Part shown: positions 1 to 8,357 of the stretch, piece after piece | Position numbering within the stretch: position 1 is the first letter of the stretch | Layout: the number at the start of each line of letters is the position of its first letter | NCBI RefSeq assembly: GCF_000720635.1 | Contig: NZ_JOCF01000073.1 | Coordinates: 1-64,000, forward strand | Source of the DNA: Streptomyces sp. NRRL WC-3742 | GTDB lineage: Bacteria > Actinomycetota > Actinomycetes > Streptomycetales > Streptomycetaceae | Direction: 5' to 3' | Length of the DNA: 64,000 bases | The notes under the pieces: generated by a model | The model's input: only the letters and a program-made list of their open reading frames with translations | Databases searched by the model: none | What the model was told of the DNA's origin: nothing | Position numbers and translations under genes: made by a program

Positions 1-322
1 CCCCGGTGGCCGCGCCGGGGGCGGGCACGGACGGGGACGGCGGTGCGGGGGAAGAAGGGGGGGGGGACGAGGGCGGGGCGGATGAGGGCGGGGCGGGCGA
101 GGGTGGGGGCGTGGCGGGCCCGGAGGCCGGGGGCCACTGCGAGGGCGAGCCCGCCGGCGCCGCCCCGAGCGGCCCGGCCTCGGCGGCCTCCGGGCTCGGC
201 GGGGCGGCGGCGGAGGGCTCGCCGGCGAACGGGCCACGGCAGCCGGCGGCGGCTCCGAGCAGGGACATGCCGGCCGCGACCAGCAGCAATCTTCGCGAAG
301 TAATCTGACGATCAGACAGCAT
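1..322 (-). CDS. Exported proline-rich lipoprotein, N-terminal part (runs off the window)
   Basis: Only the first 107 codons are inside the window. The ATG at 322 was chosen because a GGGGGAAG ribosome site precedes it. The N-terminus carries a twin-arginine-like SRRLLL motif (Arg10-Arg11), a hydrophobic stretch and a lipobox-like AAAGC with Cys28, so export and lipid anchoring on the outer face of the membrane are likely. After the Cys the sequence is nearly all Pro, Ser and Ala with proline runs, as in the flexible linkers of actinobacterial lipoproteins. No catalytic domain is visible, so the function cannot be named. It diverges from the methyltransferase gene starting at 542. Confidence 0.6.
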   Translation of the reverse strand, partial: MLSDRQITSRRLLLVAAGMSLLGAAAGCRGPFAGEPSAAAPPSPEAAEAGPLGAAPAGSPSQWPPASGPATPPPSPAPPSSAPPSSPPPSSPAPPSPSVPAPGAATG

Positions 323-541
323 TTCTGATACTTCCCCCGCCGGTCACGGCCACTGACCCCGGGCGCCCCCGATCACCACTCCGACGGGCTAGAACAGGCC
401 CGGGCCGACACCCCGCGCACCCGGCGCACCCGGTGTTCCCTGGACTTCCCCCGCGCTTCCCCGGCCGGACGCCCGGGTTCCCGTGAGGGTCGCTACGCTG
501 TGCTCTCCCAGTGTGATGATCTGCCATCAGAGGACGTGGCC

Positions 542-1402
542 ATGACGACAAGTCAGGACTTCCCCCAGCCGGGCGCGCAGGACGCGGACAAGGTCGAGCT
601 CAGCGAGTGGGAACGCTTCGGCGTCGACACCGCCACCCCGCACTCGGCCCGCGTCTACGACTACTGGCTGGGCGGCAAGACCAACTTCCCGCCGGACCGC
701 GCCATGGGCCAGGCCATCGAGGAGGCCGTGCCCAGCATCAAGCAGATGGCCAAGGCCAACCGCGCCTTCCAGGGCCGCGCCGTGCGCCACCTCGCCCAGG
801 AGCACGGCATCCGCCAGTTCCTCGACCTCGGCACCGGCATCCCCACCTCGCCCAACACCCACGAGATCGCCGCGTCCGTCAGCGACGGCACCCGCGTGGT
901 GTACGTGGACAACGACCCGATCGTCCTCGCCCACGCCCGCGCGCTGATGGTCTCCAGCCCGGCCAGCCGGACCACCTACATCCACGCCGACCTGCGCAAG
1001 CCCGAGGAGCTGTTCGCCGACCCGGCGCTCACCTCGACGCTGGACCTCACCCAGCCCGTCGGCCTGCTGATGATCGCCGTGCTGATGCTGATCGCCGACG
1101 AGGACGACCCGTGGGGCCGCGTCGCCGCCCTGCGCGACGCCCTGCCCTCCGGCAGCTGCCTGGCGCTCACCACCCCGACCCAGGACTTCGACCCGGTGGC
1201 CGTCGGCAAGGTCGCCGAGTCCGCCCGCGCCGGCGGGATGACCCTGGTGCCGCGCTCCCACGACGACGTGCTCCGCTTCTTCGACGGCTGGGACCTCGTC
1301 GAGCCGGGCCTGGCCCCCGTCCTCGCCTGGCGCCCGGACGGCGAGCCGCCGGCGGACCCGAAGGCCGCGTACTACTGGGGCGGCGTGGCGGTGAAGCGCT
1401 GA
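542..1402 (+). CDS. SAM-dependent methyltransferase, DUF574/Methyltransf_19 family
   Basis: A 286-residue cytosolic protein of a family expanded in Streptomyces and relatives. The visible family features are the N-terminal HSARVYDYWLGGKTNFPPDR block (residues about 34-53), the SAM-binding FLDLGTGIPTSPNTHE loop and the acidic VVYVDNDPIVLAHARAL strand that should contact the SAM ribose. Substrates are unknown for most members. The ATG at 542 is preferred over an in-frame start at 500 because GAGGA lies nine bases upstream and homologues begin shortly before this block. It is monocistronic and converges on the glycosylase gene across a large palindrome. Confidence 0.85.
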   Translation: MTTSQDFPQPGAQDADKVELSEWERFGVDTATPHSARVYDYWLGGKTNFPPDRAMGQAIEEAVPSIKQMAKANRAFQGRAVRHLAQEHGIRQFLDLGTGIPTSPNTHEIAASVSDGTRVVYVDNDPIVLAHARALMVSSPASRTTYIHADLRKPEELFADPALTSTLDLTQPVGLLMIAVLMLIADEDDPWGRVAALRDALPSGSCLALTTPTQDFDPVAVGKVAESARAGGMTLVPRSHDDVLRFFDGWDLVEPGLAPVLAWRPDGEPPADPKAAYYWGGVAVKR

Positions 1403-1418
1403 GGCCCGTCCGGGCGTC

Positions 1419-1485
1419 CCACTACTCCAGTAGTGGCACTACGGCCGTAGTGGCACTACTGGAGCAGTGGCACTACGGCCGTAGT
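1419..1485. repeat. Near-perfect 52-bp palindrome plus a third copy of its core; probable bidirectional terminator
   Basis: Bases 1419-1470 read almost the same on both strands: the whole 52 bp is a palindrome broken by two mismatched pairs, centred on 1444/1445. The core CACTACGGCCGTAGTG (1437-1452) is perfect and most of it recurs at 1471-1485. It lies between convergent genes ending at 1402 and 1530, where a two-way terminator is expected, but it is longer than needed and has no U tract. Confidence 0.75.
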
Positions 1486-1529
1486 TCGTCCGCCGGACGG
1501 GGCCCCGGGCCGCACACCTCGGCCCGCGG

Positions 1530-2387
1530 CTACTTCAACAGCCGGGAAAGCCGCCGGTCCGCCAGCGGCTTGCCGCCCGTCTGGCAGGTCGGGCAGTACT
1601 GGAGCGAGGAGTCCGCGAAGGACACCTCGCGCACCGTGTCCCCGCAGACCGGGCAGGGCAGCCCGGTGCGGCCGTGCACCCGCAGGCCCATCTTCTTCTC
1701 CGCCTTGAGCTCCCCCGCCGCCAGACCCCGCGAGCGCTCCACCGCCTCGCGCAGGGTGCTGCCCAGCGCCTCGTACAGCCGGGCCGTCTCCTCCTCGTCC
1801 AGGTCGGCCGCCAGCTTGTACGGGGACATCCGCGCCGCGTGCAGCACCTCGTCCGAGTAGGCGTTGCCCACGCCCGCCAGCACGCTCTGGTCGCGCAGCA
1901 CGCCCTTGATCCGGCGCCGCTCCCCGCGCAGCAGCGCGGCGAACGCCTCCTCGGTGACCTCCAGCGGGTCCGGGCCGAGCCGGGCGACGCCTGGCACCTC
2001 GGCGGGGTCGCGCACCACGTACACGGCGAGGCCCTTCTTCGTCCCCGCCTCCGTGAGGTCGAAGCCCGCCCCGCCCTCCAGGCGCAGCCGCAGCGCCAGC
2101 GGGTTCCTCGGGCTCGGGTGGGGCGGCTCGGCGGGCAGGGTCTCCTTCCAGCGCAGCCAGCCGGCCCGGGCGAGGTGGACGACCAGGTGCAGGCCCCCGG
2201 CCTCGATGTCCAGGAACTTGCCGCGCCGGGTGACGGAGGTGACGCTCGCCCCCTCCAGGGCCGTCACCGGGGGGTCGTAGGTCTTGAGGGCGCTGATCGC
2301 CACCGGCTGGACCTTAGCGATCACGCGCCCGGTCAGGTGTTCGGAGAGGAAGGCGCTCAGCGCCTCGACCTCGGGCAGCTCCGGCAT
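1530..2387 (-). CDS. Fpg/Nei-family DNA glycosylase/AP lyase
   Basis: Base-excision repair enzyme of 285 residues, the usual family length. It begins MPELPEVE, so after Met removal Pro would be the N-terminal nucleophile and the adjoining Glu the second catalytic residue. The middle holds the helix-two-turn-helix region (around LAGVGNAYSDEVLHAA), and the C-terminus has a zinc finger with two Cys pairs (CPVC and CPTC). The tail after the finger is GGKPLADRRL rather than the classical Arg-containing hairpin of MutM, so whether it prefers oxidised purines or pyrimidines is uncertain. The ATG at 2387 places Pro at position 2, which fixes the start. Confidence 0.9.
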   Translation of the reverse strand: MPELPEVEALSAFLSEHLTGRVIAKVQPVAISALKTYDPPVTALEGASVTSVTRRGKFLDIEAGGLHLVVHLARAGWLRWKETLPAEPPHPSPRNPLALRLRLEGGAGFDLTEAGTKKGLAVYVVRDPAEVPGVARLGPDPLEVTEEAFAALLRGERRRIKGVLRDQSVLAGVGNAYSDEVLHAARMSPYKLAADLDEEETARLYEALGSTLREAVERSRGLAAGELKAEKKMGLRVHGRTGLPCPVCGDTVREVSFADSSLQYCPTCQTGGKPLADRRLSRLLK

Positions 2388-2528
2388 GCGGCCCAGTCTG
2401 CCCCCACCGGGCGGCGCCCGCACGCCGTAAGGAGGGGATAAGCCCAGCTCAGCGCGGGTGGTGAGGCTCTTCACAGCAGCCCTCGGCGCCGACCGTTCCG
2501 GTTTCAACCTGTGGCAGACTCGGATGCC

Positions 2529-3188
2529 ATGGACATCGGCCCGGTCACCAGGACGCTGCGCGCGGCGGTCTTCGCCGCGCTCGTCGTGCTGCTCGCCGGG
2601 CTCGGCCAGGTGCTGGTCACCGGCCGGGCGCTGCCGCTCGCCACGATGGGCCTGGCTGGCCTGGCCGTCTTCGCGACGGCCTTCGCCCTGGCCGGGCGTG
2701 AGCGCGGCTACGCGGCGGTCGCGGCGGTGTTCCTGCCGCTGGAGCTGGGCGCCGGGGCACTGTTCGACGTCGCCCAGTCCACCTGTCCCTCGCTGCCGCC
2801 CGAGGCCGCGCACGGCTTCCAGCCGCTGCTGTGCGGCGGCGGCTCGCTGGGCGGGTTCCTGCTCGGCCACGGCGTCTCCCAGCAGGCCGGTGTGCTGCTG
2901 CTCCTGCTGCTGCACACGGCGATCGCGCTGATCGGCGCGTACGGGCTGCGCCGGGCGGACGCCGCGATGACCTGCCTGGCCCGGACGGTGCGCATGGTCG
3001 GCGAGTTCGCGCACCGGCACGTGCCGGCCCTCGCCCGGCTGCTGCGGCTGCTCGCCGCGCCGGTCCCGGCCCGTCCGGTGGTGCGGGTGCCGCTGCCCGA
3101 GGCCAGCCGCCCCGCCGTTCCCGCCGAGGACGCGTTCGTGCGCCCGGCCGTGCGGCGCGGTCCCCCGGTGTTCGTCCCGGCCGCCTGA
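2529..3188 (+). CDS. Multi-pass membrane protein of unknown function upstream of the DsbA/VKOR pair
   Basis: A 219-residue protein with three to four hydrophobic segments in its first 140 residues and a basic, Pro/Ala-rich tail likely in the cytosol. Two cysteines (in STCPSLPP and LLCGGGS) flank a loop between the second and third segments and could face the outside. It lies 67 bp upstream of the DsbA-like gene, so a role in envelope thiol chemistry is possible, but no domain is recognised. An in-frame GTG at 2511 is an alternative start; neither has a strong ribosome site. Confidence 0.65.
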   Translation: MDIGPVTRTLRAAVFAALVVLLAGLGQVLVTGRALPLATMGLAGLAVFATAFALAGRERGYAAVAAVFLPLELGAGALFDVAQSTCPSLPPEAAHGFQPLLCGGGSLGGFLLGHGVSQQAGVLLLLLLHTAIALIGAYGLRRADAAMTCLARTVRMVGEFAHRHVPALARLLRLLAAPVPARPVVRVPLPEASRPAVPAEDAFVRPAVRRGPPVFVPAA

Positions 3189-3255
3189 GAGCACTCTCCC
3201 GGCGGTCGGTCCTCTCGCAACCCCTTGCACGCCCGAGAGCACTGGACGACACCCC

Positions 3256-4053
3256 ATGAGCAACTCCCGTAAGACCGAGAAGAAGACCTCCGCCACCGAG
3301 CGCATGCGCGTCGCCCGCGAGCAGGCCGAGCGCTCCGAGCGCATCCGCCGCCGGGTCGTGGTCGGCGTCTCCTCCGCCGCCGTGCTGGCCCTCGCGGCCG
3401 GGGTGGCCTTCGCCGTCGGCGGCTCCTCCGGCTCCGGCTCGGGCGCCTCCGCCAACGGCCCGCTGGTGGTCCCCGCCAACGCCACCGGCACCAACGGCAC
3501 CGTGGTCACCTACGGCAAGGCCGACGCCCCGCACACCCTGTCGGTGTACGAGGACTTCCGCTGCCCGTTCTGCGAGAAGCTCGAGACCACCACCGGCAAG
3601 GCGCTCCAGCAGGGCGCGGACGCCGGCACGTACAAGATCGAGTACCACCTGGCGACGTTCCTGGACGACAACCTCGGCGGCAGCGGCTCGCGCACCGCGC
3701 TGGCGGCGGCCGGGGCGGCGCTCAACGAGGGCGTGGACAAGTTCAAGGCGTTCCACGACGTGCTGTACGCCAACCAGCCGCAGGAGAGCAGCGACGCCTT
3801 CGGCGACGTCAACCACATCCTCGACCTCGCCGGCCAGGTGCCGGGCCTGAAGACGGACGCCTTCGTGAAGGCCGTCCAGGACGGCACCTACAAGCCGTGG
3901 GCGGCCAAGGTGAACGAGGAGTTCAACAAGAGCGACGTCACCGGCACGCCGACCGTCAAGCTGGACGGCAAGAAGCTGGACGTCCTCACCGGCGGCAACG
4001 CCGTCTCGCCCGAGCAGTTCACCGCGATGGTCAAGCAGCAGGTGGGCGGATGA
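3256..4053 (+). CDS. Membrane-anchored DsbA-like thiol oxidoreductase
   Basis: A 265-residue protein with a basic cytosolic N-terminus (1-33), one membrane segment (about 34-55), a Gly/Ser linker and an extracytoplasmic thioredoxin-fold domain. The active-site motif CPFC is at residues 103-106, and the cis-proline region is GTPTVKL near residue 210. It would oxidise cysteines in exported proteins. Its stop codon overlaps the ATG of the VKOR gene (ATGA), matching the known actinobacterial arrangement in which VKOR replaces DsbB as the reoxidant. Confidence 0.88.
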   Translation: MSNSRKTEKKTSATERMRVAREQAERSERIRRRVVVGVSSAAVLALAAGVAFAVGGSSGSGSGASANGPLVVPANATGTNGTVVTYGKADAPHTLSVYEDFRCPFCEKLETTTGKALQQGADAGTYKIEYHLATFLDDNLGGSGSRTALAAAGAALNEGVDKFKAFHDVLYANQPQESSDAFGDVNHILDLAGQVPGLKTDAFVKAVQDGTYKPWAAKVNEEFNKSDVTGTPTVKLDGKKLDVLTGGNAVSPEQFTAMVKQQVGG

Positions 4054-4691
4054 CGGCCCCCGCCGCCCCGGCCCAGCTGCCGGGCCGGCCGTCGGCCCGG
4101 ACGTACGGCGCGAGCCGCCCGTTCGCCTGGCTGCTGCTGGTCGGGGGCGCGCTCGGGCTGTTCGCCTCGGCCGTCCTCACCCTGGACAAGCTGCGGCTGC
4201 TCAAGGACCCGTCCTACGTCCCCAGCTGCAACATCAACCCGATCATCAGCTGCGGCTCGATCATGCGCAGCGACCAGGCCGAGGCGTTCGGCTTCCCCAA
4301 CTCGCTGCTGGGCCTGGCCGGTTTCGCGGTGGTGATCGCCATCGGCGCCGGGCTCCTGGCGGGCGCCTCGTACCGGCGCTGGTTCTGGCTGGGCCTGCAG
4401 GCCGGGACGGTCTTCGGGATCGGCTTCGTGAGCTGGCTGATGTACCAGGCGCTCTACCGGATCAACGCGCTGTGCCCGTACTGCATGGTGGTGTGGGCGG
4501 CGATGATCCCGCTGTTCTGGTACACCACGCTGCACAACCTGCGCAGCGGCGTCATTCCGGTCGGCCGCCGACTTCGGCCGGTGGTGCGGGAGTTGGCCCG
4601 CTACCACTGGGCGGTTCCGGCGCTCTGGTACGCCGTCGTGGCGCTGCTGGTGCTGAACCGGTTCTGGTACTACTGGTCGACCCTGCTCTGA
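4050..4691 (+). CDS. Vitamin K epoxide reductase (VKOR) family membrane protein
   Basis: A 213-residue polytopic protein with four to five membrane helices. Two cysteine pairs characteristic of bacterial VKOR are present: a loop pair in SCNINPIISCGS and the catalytic CPYC motif in a later helix (LCPYCMVVW). It would pass electrons from DsbA to menaquinone. The start is fixed by the ATGA overlap with the DsbA-like gene, which also implies translational coupling. The C-terminal third adds a cytosolic loop and one more helix. Confidence 0.9.
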   Translation: MTAPAAPAQLPGRPSARTYGASRPFAWLLLVGGALGLFASAVLTLDKLRLLKDPSYVPSCNINPIISCGSIMRSDQAEAFGFPNSLLGLAGFAVVIAIGAGLLAGASYRRWFWLGLQAGTVFGIGFVSWLMYQALYRINALCPYCMVVWAAMIPLFWYTTLHNLRSGVIPVGRRLRPVVRELARYHWAVPALWYAVVALLVLNRFWYYWSTLL

Positions 4692-4720
4692 GCCGAAAGA
4701 CACGGCCTGAGGCCCCGCCC

Positions 4721-4756
4721 GGCCGTCCCCCTCCCGCTCACGGAAGGGGGACGGCC
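4721..4756. terminator. Bidirectional hairpin terminator between VKOR and deaminase genes
   Basis: The arms GGCCGTCCCCCTCC and GGAAGGGGGACGGCC pair with one bulged base around a seven-base loop. It sits between convergent genes ending at 4691 and 4773 and can serve both. Confidence 0.8.
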
Positions 4757-4772
4757 GCTCGCGTTCCCGGGG

Positions 4773-5771
4773 TCAGAGCTCGGACGGCTCGAAGACGAAC
4801 GCCTCGACCTCGGCGAGGAGTTCGGCCCGGCGGTCTTCGTCGATGAAGGAGGCGCGGAAGGAGTTGGCGGCCAGGCGGCGCAGGGTCTCCTGCTCCAGCG
4901 CCAGGGCTTCGCGAACGGCGCGGAAGTTGTCCTCGACGTAGCCGCCGAAGTAGGCCGGATCGTCGGAGTTGACGGTGACCAGCAGGCCCGCGTCCAGCAT
5001 CTCGCGAAGCGGGTGGTCGGCGAGGGTGTCGATGCAGCGCAGGCGCACGTTGGAGAGCGGGCACAGGGTCAGCGGGATCTGCTCGCGGACCAGGCGGGCG
5101 ACGAGTTCGCCGTCCTCCAGGCAGCGCAGTCCGTGGTCGATCCGCTCGACGCCGAGGACGTCCAGCGCCTCGGTGATGTACGAGGCGGGGCCCTCCTCCC
5201 CGGCGTGGGCGACGCGGCGCAGCCCGGCCTCGGCGGCGCGGCGGTAGACCTCGCGGAACTTGACCGGCGGGTGGCCGACCTCGGCGGAGTCCAGGCCGAT
5301 GCCGGTGATCCGGTCGAAGTACGGGCGGGCGGCCTCGAAGGTCTCCAGCGCGGACTCGGCGGACTCGTCGCGCAGGAAGCACATGATCAGCCGGGTGCTG
5401 ATGCCGTGGCGCTCCTCGCTCTTCTCCAGGGCGGCGGTGAGGCCGTTGACGACGGTCTCCAGCGGCACCCCGCGGGCGGTGTGGGCCTGCGGGTCGAAGA
5501 AGATCTCCGCGTGCCGCACGCCCTGCTCGGCGGCCCGGGCGAGGTAGGCGTCGGCGAGGTCGGCGAAGTCCTGCTCGGTGCGCAGCACGGCCATCAGCGC
5601 GTAGTAGAGGTCCAGGAAGGACTGCAGGTCGCTGAAGGAGTACGCCTCGCGCAGGGCCTCGGTGTCGGCGTAGGGCAGCCGGACGCCGTTGCGGTCGGCG
5701 AGCGCGAAGGCGAGCTCGGGCTCCAGGGTGCCTTCGATGTGCAGGTGGAGTTCGGCCTTGGGAAGCGGCAT
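4773..5771 (-). CDS. Adenosine/adenine deaminase family protein
   Basis: A 332-residue TIM-barrel metal-dependent deaminase. The metal-binding HLHIEG is at residues 8-13, followed later by HAGEEG with the zinc His and catalytic Glu, and SDDPAYF with the metal Asp. The SDDPAYFGGY form of the last motif is typical of the adenine deaminase branch, so the substrate may be adenine rather than adenosine. Role: purine salvage in the cytosol. The ATG at 5771 gives the standard MPLPKAELHLH start. Gene is monocistronic and shares a terminator with VKOR. Confidence 0.85.
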   Translation of the reverse strand: MPLPKAELHLHIEGTLEPELAFALADRNGVRLPYADTEALREAYSFSDLQSFLDLYYALMAVLRTEQDFADLADAYLARAAEQGVRHAEIFFDPQAHTARGVPLETVVNGLTAALEKSEERHGISTRLIMCFLRDESAESALETFEAARPYFDRITGIGLDSAEVGHPPVKFREVYRRAAEAGLRRVAHAGEEGPASYITEALDVLGVERIDHGLRCLEDGELVARLVREQIPLTLCPLSNVRLRCIDTLADHPLREMLDAGLLVTVNSDDPAYFGGYVEDNFRAVREALALEQETLRRLAANSFRASFIDEDRRAELLAEVEAFVFEPSEL

Positions 5772-5826
5772 ATGCGATCGATCCGTGCTGTCGGGGGCGG
5801 ATTCTTAAGGTTTAGATGGATTCATC

Positions 5827-7167
5827 CTAGGAGCTGCTGCTGCCGGTCGGGCCCGGCCGCCCGGGCAGGTCGCGCAGGGTCCGCAGCGGGGACGCCAGGG
5901 GCAGCGCCCCGCACAGGGCCAGCAGCGTGGTCATCACCCACATCGTGGCACGCGTCCCGACGGCGTCGCCCAGCGCGCCGGCCGCCAGGGCGCCCAGCGG
6001 GATGAGGGTGTAGCCCGCGACCATCGCGCCGGCCGTGACCCGGGTGAGCAGGGCGGGCGGGGTGTAGGACTGCCGGAAGCTGGAGAGCACCACGTTGACC
6101 AGGGTGACGGCGGCGACCACCCCGAAGAGCCCGACCACGTAGAACGCCGCCCGGGCGCCCGGGCCGGCCAGCGGCATCAGCAGGCCCACCGGCGAAACGG
6201 TGAGCAGCACGATCCGCAGCCCGCGCGCGGTGCCCAGCCGCCGGCACAGCGGCCGGGCCACCAGCGCGCCGAGGATGCCGCCGACCGCGCCCGCCGAGGC
6301 GAGGGCGCCGACCCAGCCCGGCGCGATCCCCGCGTCCCGGACCAGGAAGAGCGCCGCGACGGACTGGTAGCCGCCGGCGAGGGCGAAGTTCGCGGCCGCG
6401 CCGTAGAGGGTGAAGGCGCGCAGGTACGGGTCCCGCCACAGGAAGGCGAGCCCCTCGCGGACCTCGCGCAGCAGGCCCTCCCGGGCGGGGGCTTCGAGCG
6501 CTGCGACGGGCGCTGCTCCGGCCGCTGTTCCGAGCGCCGCTGCAGGCGTTGCTGCGGGCCGGGCCCGGATCGCCCGCAGGGTGGCGGCGGCTATCAGGAA
6601 GCTGACGGCGTCGGCGAGCAACCCGGCCGCCGCGCCGAGGAGTTGGACGGTCAGGCCCGCCAGGCCCCGCCCGGCGACATTGGCGGCCGAGGCGCTGCCC
6701 TCCAGCTTGGCGTTCGCCTCGATCAGGTCCTCGGCGGGCACCAGCTCGGGCAGGTAGGCGTGGAAGGCGGCGTCGAAGAAGACCGCCGCCGTGCCGGTGA
6801 GGAAGGCGACGGCCAGCAGTTGGGTGAGGGTGAGCACGCCGAGCCCGGAGGCCAGCGGGACGCTCGCGAACAGCGCCGCCGAGCCCAGGTTGCAGACGAT
6901 CATCACGCTGCGCCGGGGCACCCGGCCGACCCACACCCCGGCGGGCAGGCCGAAGAAGAGCCAGGGCAGCCAGGCCGCGGCGGTCAGCAGACCGACGGCC
7001 TGCGGCCCGGCGTCCAGGGCCAGCACGGCGACCAGGGGCAGGGCGATCGAGGTGATGCTGCTGCCGAGCCTGCTGACCGTCTGGCCCGCCCACAGCAGCC
7101 GGAAGTCCCGGTGGGTGAACAGGCCCCAGCGGGAGGCGAGTTCGGGCGCCTCCAGGGTGGCGCTCAC
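5827..7167 (-). CDS. MFS transporter in a repressor-exporter operon
   Basis: A 446-residue major facilitator with about twelve hydrophobic helices and the MFS loop motif GVWVGRVPRRSVM between helices 2 and 3. The subgroup resembles enterobactin-exporter/MFS_3-type drug exporters (FTHRDFRLLWAGQTVSRLGSSIT start). The GTG start at 7167 overlaps the TGA of the upstream winged-helix regulator, so the two are translationally coupled and probably co-regulated. The substrate is unknown; control by a local repressor suggests induction by a toxic compound. Confidence 0.87.
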   Translation of the reverse strand: MSATLEAPELASRWGLFTHRDFRLLWAGQTVSRLGSSITSIALPLVAVLALDAGPQAVGLLTAAAWLPWLFFGLPAGVWVGRVPRRSVMIVCNLGSAALFASVPLASGLGVLTLTQLLAVAFLTGTAAVFFDAAFHAYLPELVPAEDLIEANAKLEGSASAANVAGRGLAGLTVQLLGAAAGLLADAVSFLIAAATLRAIRARPAATPAAALGTAAGAAPVAALEAPAREGLLREVREGLAFLWRDPYLRAFTLYGAAANFALAGGYQSVAALFLVRDAGIAPGWVGALASAGAVGGILGALVARPLCRRLGTARGLRIVLLTVSPVGLLMPLAGPGARAAFYVVGLFGVVAAVTLVNVVLSSFRQSYTPPALLTRVTAGAMVAGYTLIPLGALAAGALGDAVGTRATMWVMTTLLALCGALPLASPLRTLRDLPGRPGPTGSSSS

Positions 7168-7757
7168 GGTCGCGCCGGGACGCTGTGGGCGAAGGCCAGG
7201 ACGGTCTCGCGCTCGCGGCCGTCCTCGGGCACGGGCCGGTTCACCCACTTCTGGATCACCTCGTGCAGGTCGGCGGCCAGCTCCCGGGCCTCCTCGGGGG
7301 TGAGCCGCAGCCAGCCCTGGGTGGCGATCGCGCAGCCGTCCTGCCAGTCGGCCGGGTAGCCGCTGCGGCGCAGCGCCCACTCGCGGACCAGCTCGATCTG
7401 GCGCTCCGCCATGATCGAGCCGGCCGCGTCGGCGACGGCCTCGGAGACCGGGTCGCCGTCGAAGTCGGCCCGGGCCCAGGTGAGTTGCCGGTCCGCCAGG
7501 CGCCACCACCGCTCGCGGCGGTCGCGGGCGAGCTCGGGGGCCTCCTCGATCAGCCCGCTCTCGGCGAGCACCTTGAGGTGGTGGCTGACGTTGCCCACCG
7601 CCTGGCCGGTGCGCTCGGCGAGCTGCCCGACGGTGCCGGGGCCGTCCACCTTGAGCAGGTCCATCAGGCGGCGGCGCAGCGGGTGGGTGAGGGCGGCGAG
7701 GACCCGGGCGTCGGAGATCGCCCGGGTGTCCTGCGGCCGGCGTGTGGTCTCGTCCAT
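7164..7757 (-). CDS. ArsR-like winged-helix transcriptional regulator
   Basis: A 197-residue protein. Residues about 15-75 form the winged helix (ALTHPLRRRLMDLL, then GQAVGNVSHHLKVLAESGLI as the recognition helix). The longer C-terminal part resembles HTH_20-type regulators of Streptomyces and lacks the metal-binding cysteines of classic ArsR. It is transcribed ahead of, and overlaps, the MFS gene. A perfect inverted repeat sits 15 bp upstream of the start, so autoregulation is likely. Confidence 0.85.
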   Translation of the reverse strand: MDETTRRPQDTRAISDARVLAALTHPLRRRLMDLLKVDGPGTVGQLAERTGQAVGNVSHHLKVLAESGLIEEAPELARDRRERWWRLADRQLTWARADFDGDPVSEAVADAAGSIMAERQIELVREWALRRSGYPADWQDGCAIATQGWLRLTPEEARELAADLHEVIQKWVNRPVPEDGRERETVLAFAHSVPARP

Positions 7758-7771
7758 GTCGGGAGGATATA

Positions 7772-7814
7772 TACAAGAACTCTTGTACGACAGTTCTTTT
7801 ACAACGTCTCTTGT
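7772..7814. promoter_or_regulatory. Two candidate operator sites for the winged-helix regulator
   Basis: TACAAGAACTCTTGTA at 7772-7787 is a perfect 16-bp palindrome. A looser copy with ACAA and TTGT ends lies at 7801-7814, about 28 bp away. Both fall between the regulator start (7757, minus strand) and the small gene at 7894 (plus strand), so binding could control both directions. The region is strikingly AT-rich for this genome. Confidence 0.7.
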
Positions 7815-7893
7815 GGAACCCCGCCCGGCTGTACGGGCGGAGCCGGGGCGCGCACCCTGGAGGAGGGGGCTTCCGCCGAGGAGGTAGCGAGAC

Positions 7894-8175
7894 ATGCGGC
7901 ACGTCGACGACCCGCACACCCGGCCCGAGGGCGTCTCCCCGCACGCGCTGGGCAACGACACCCTGCTGCACGAACTGGAGCAGATGCACCGCACCCGCCA
8001 CGAGACCTTCCTGTACGGCTCCGAGGAGGCGCTCAAGCGGCACACCCTGCGCATGGGACAGCTGGAGGCCGAGTACCTGCACCGCTTCCCCAACCGCCTG
8101 GTGACGGCCGGACGCACCCGGGCCGGGGCCAGGGCGCGGGAGGCGGCGGCGCGCGCCGAGTCGCTGCCGGAGTGA
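7894..8175 (+). CDS. Small conserved actinobacterial protein, DUF6158-like
   Basis: A 93-residue soluble protein with a GAGGAGGT ribosome site just upstream. The centre (LLHELEQMHRTRHETFLYGS, then a LEAEYLHRFP end) is the conserved helical pattern I associate with the DUF6158 family of actinomycetes, which has no known function. The C-terminal 25 residues are Arg/Ala-rich. It is divergent from the regulator-MFS operon and may share its operators. Confidence 0.7.
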   Translation: MRHVDDPHTRPEGVSPHALGNDTLLHELEQMHRTRHETFLYGSEEALKRHTLRMGQLEAEYLHRFPNRLVTAGRTRAGARAREAAARAESLPE

Positions 8176-8191
8176 CGCCGCCCGGTGGCGG

Positions 8192-8234
8192 TCCGGCGGG
8201 GCACCATCCGGCGGGGCACATCCGGCGGGGCACA
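8192..8234. repeat. Three tandem copies of a 14-15 bp unit
   Basis: The unit TCCGGCGGGGCACA occurs at 8192-8206 (with one extra base), 8207-8220 and 8221-8234. A second low-complexity CCCCAG tract follows near 8317-8345. Both lie in the spacer before the aldehyde dehydrogenase gene. Confidence 0.8.
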
Positions 8235-8357
8235 GGGACACGCCGGGCCGCATGCGCGTGCCCAGGGGCCGGGTGTCGGGGAGGGTGAGAACAGCCCGCA
8301 CCCCGGCACCAGCACCCCAGCCCCCAGCCCCCAGCCCCCAGCCCGCAGGAGCCCCGC

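Noticed and set aside
312..551. 79-codon minus-strand frame in the 5' spacer of the methyltransferase gene
   Set aside because: Low-complexity Gly/Arg/Pro translation, overlaps the start of the methyltransferase gene and has no family resemblance.
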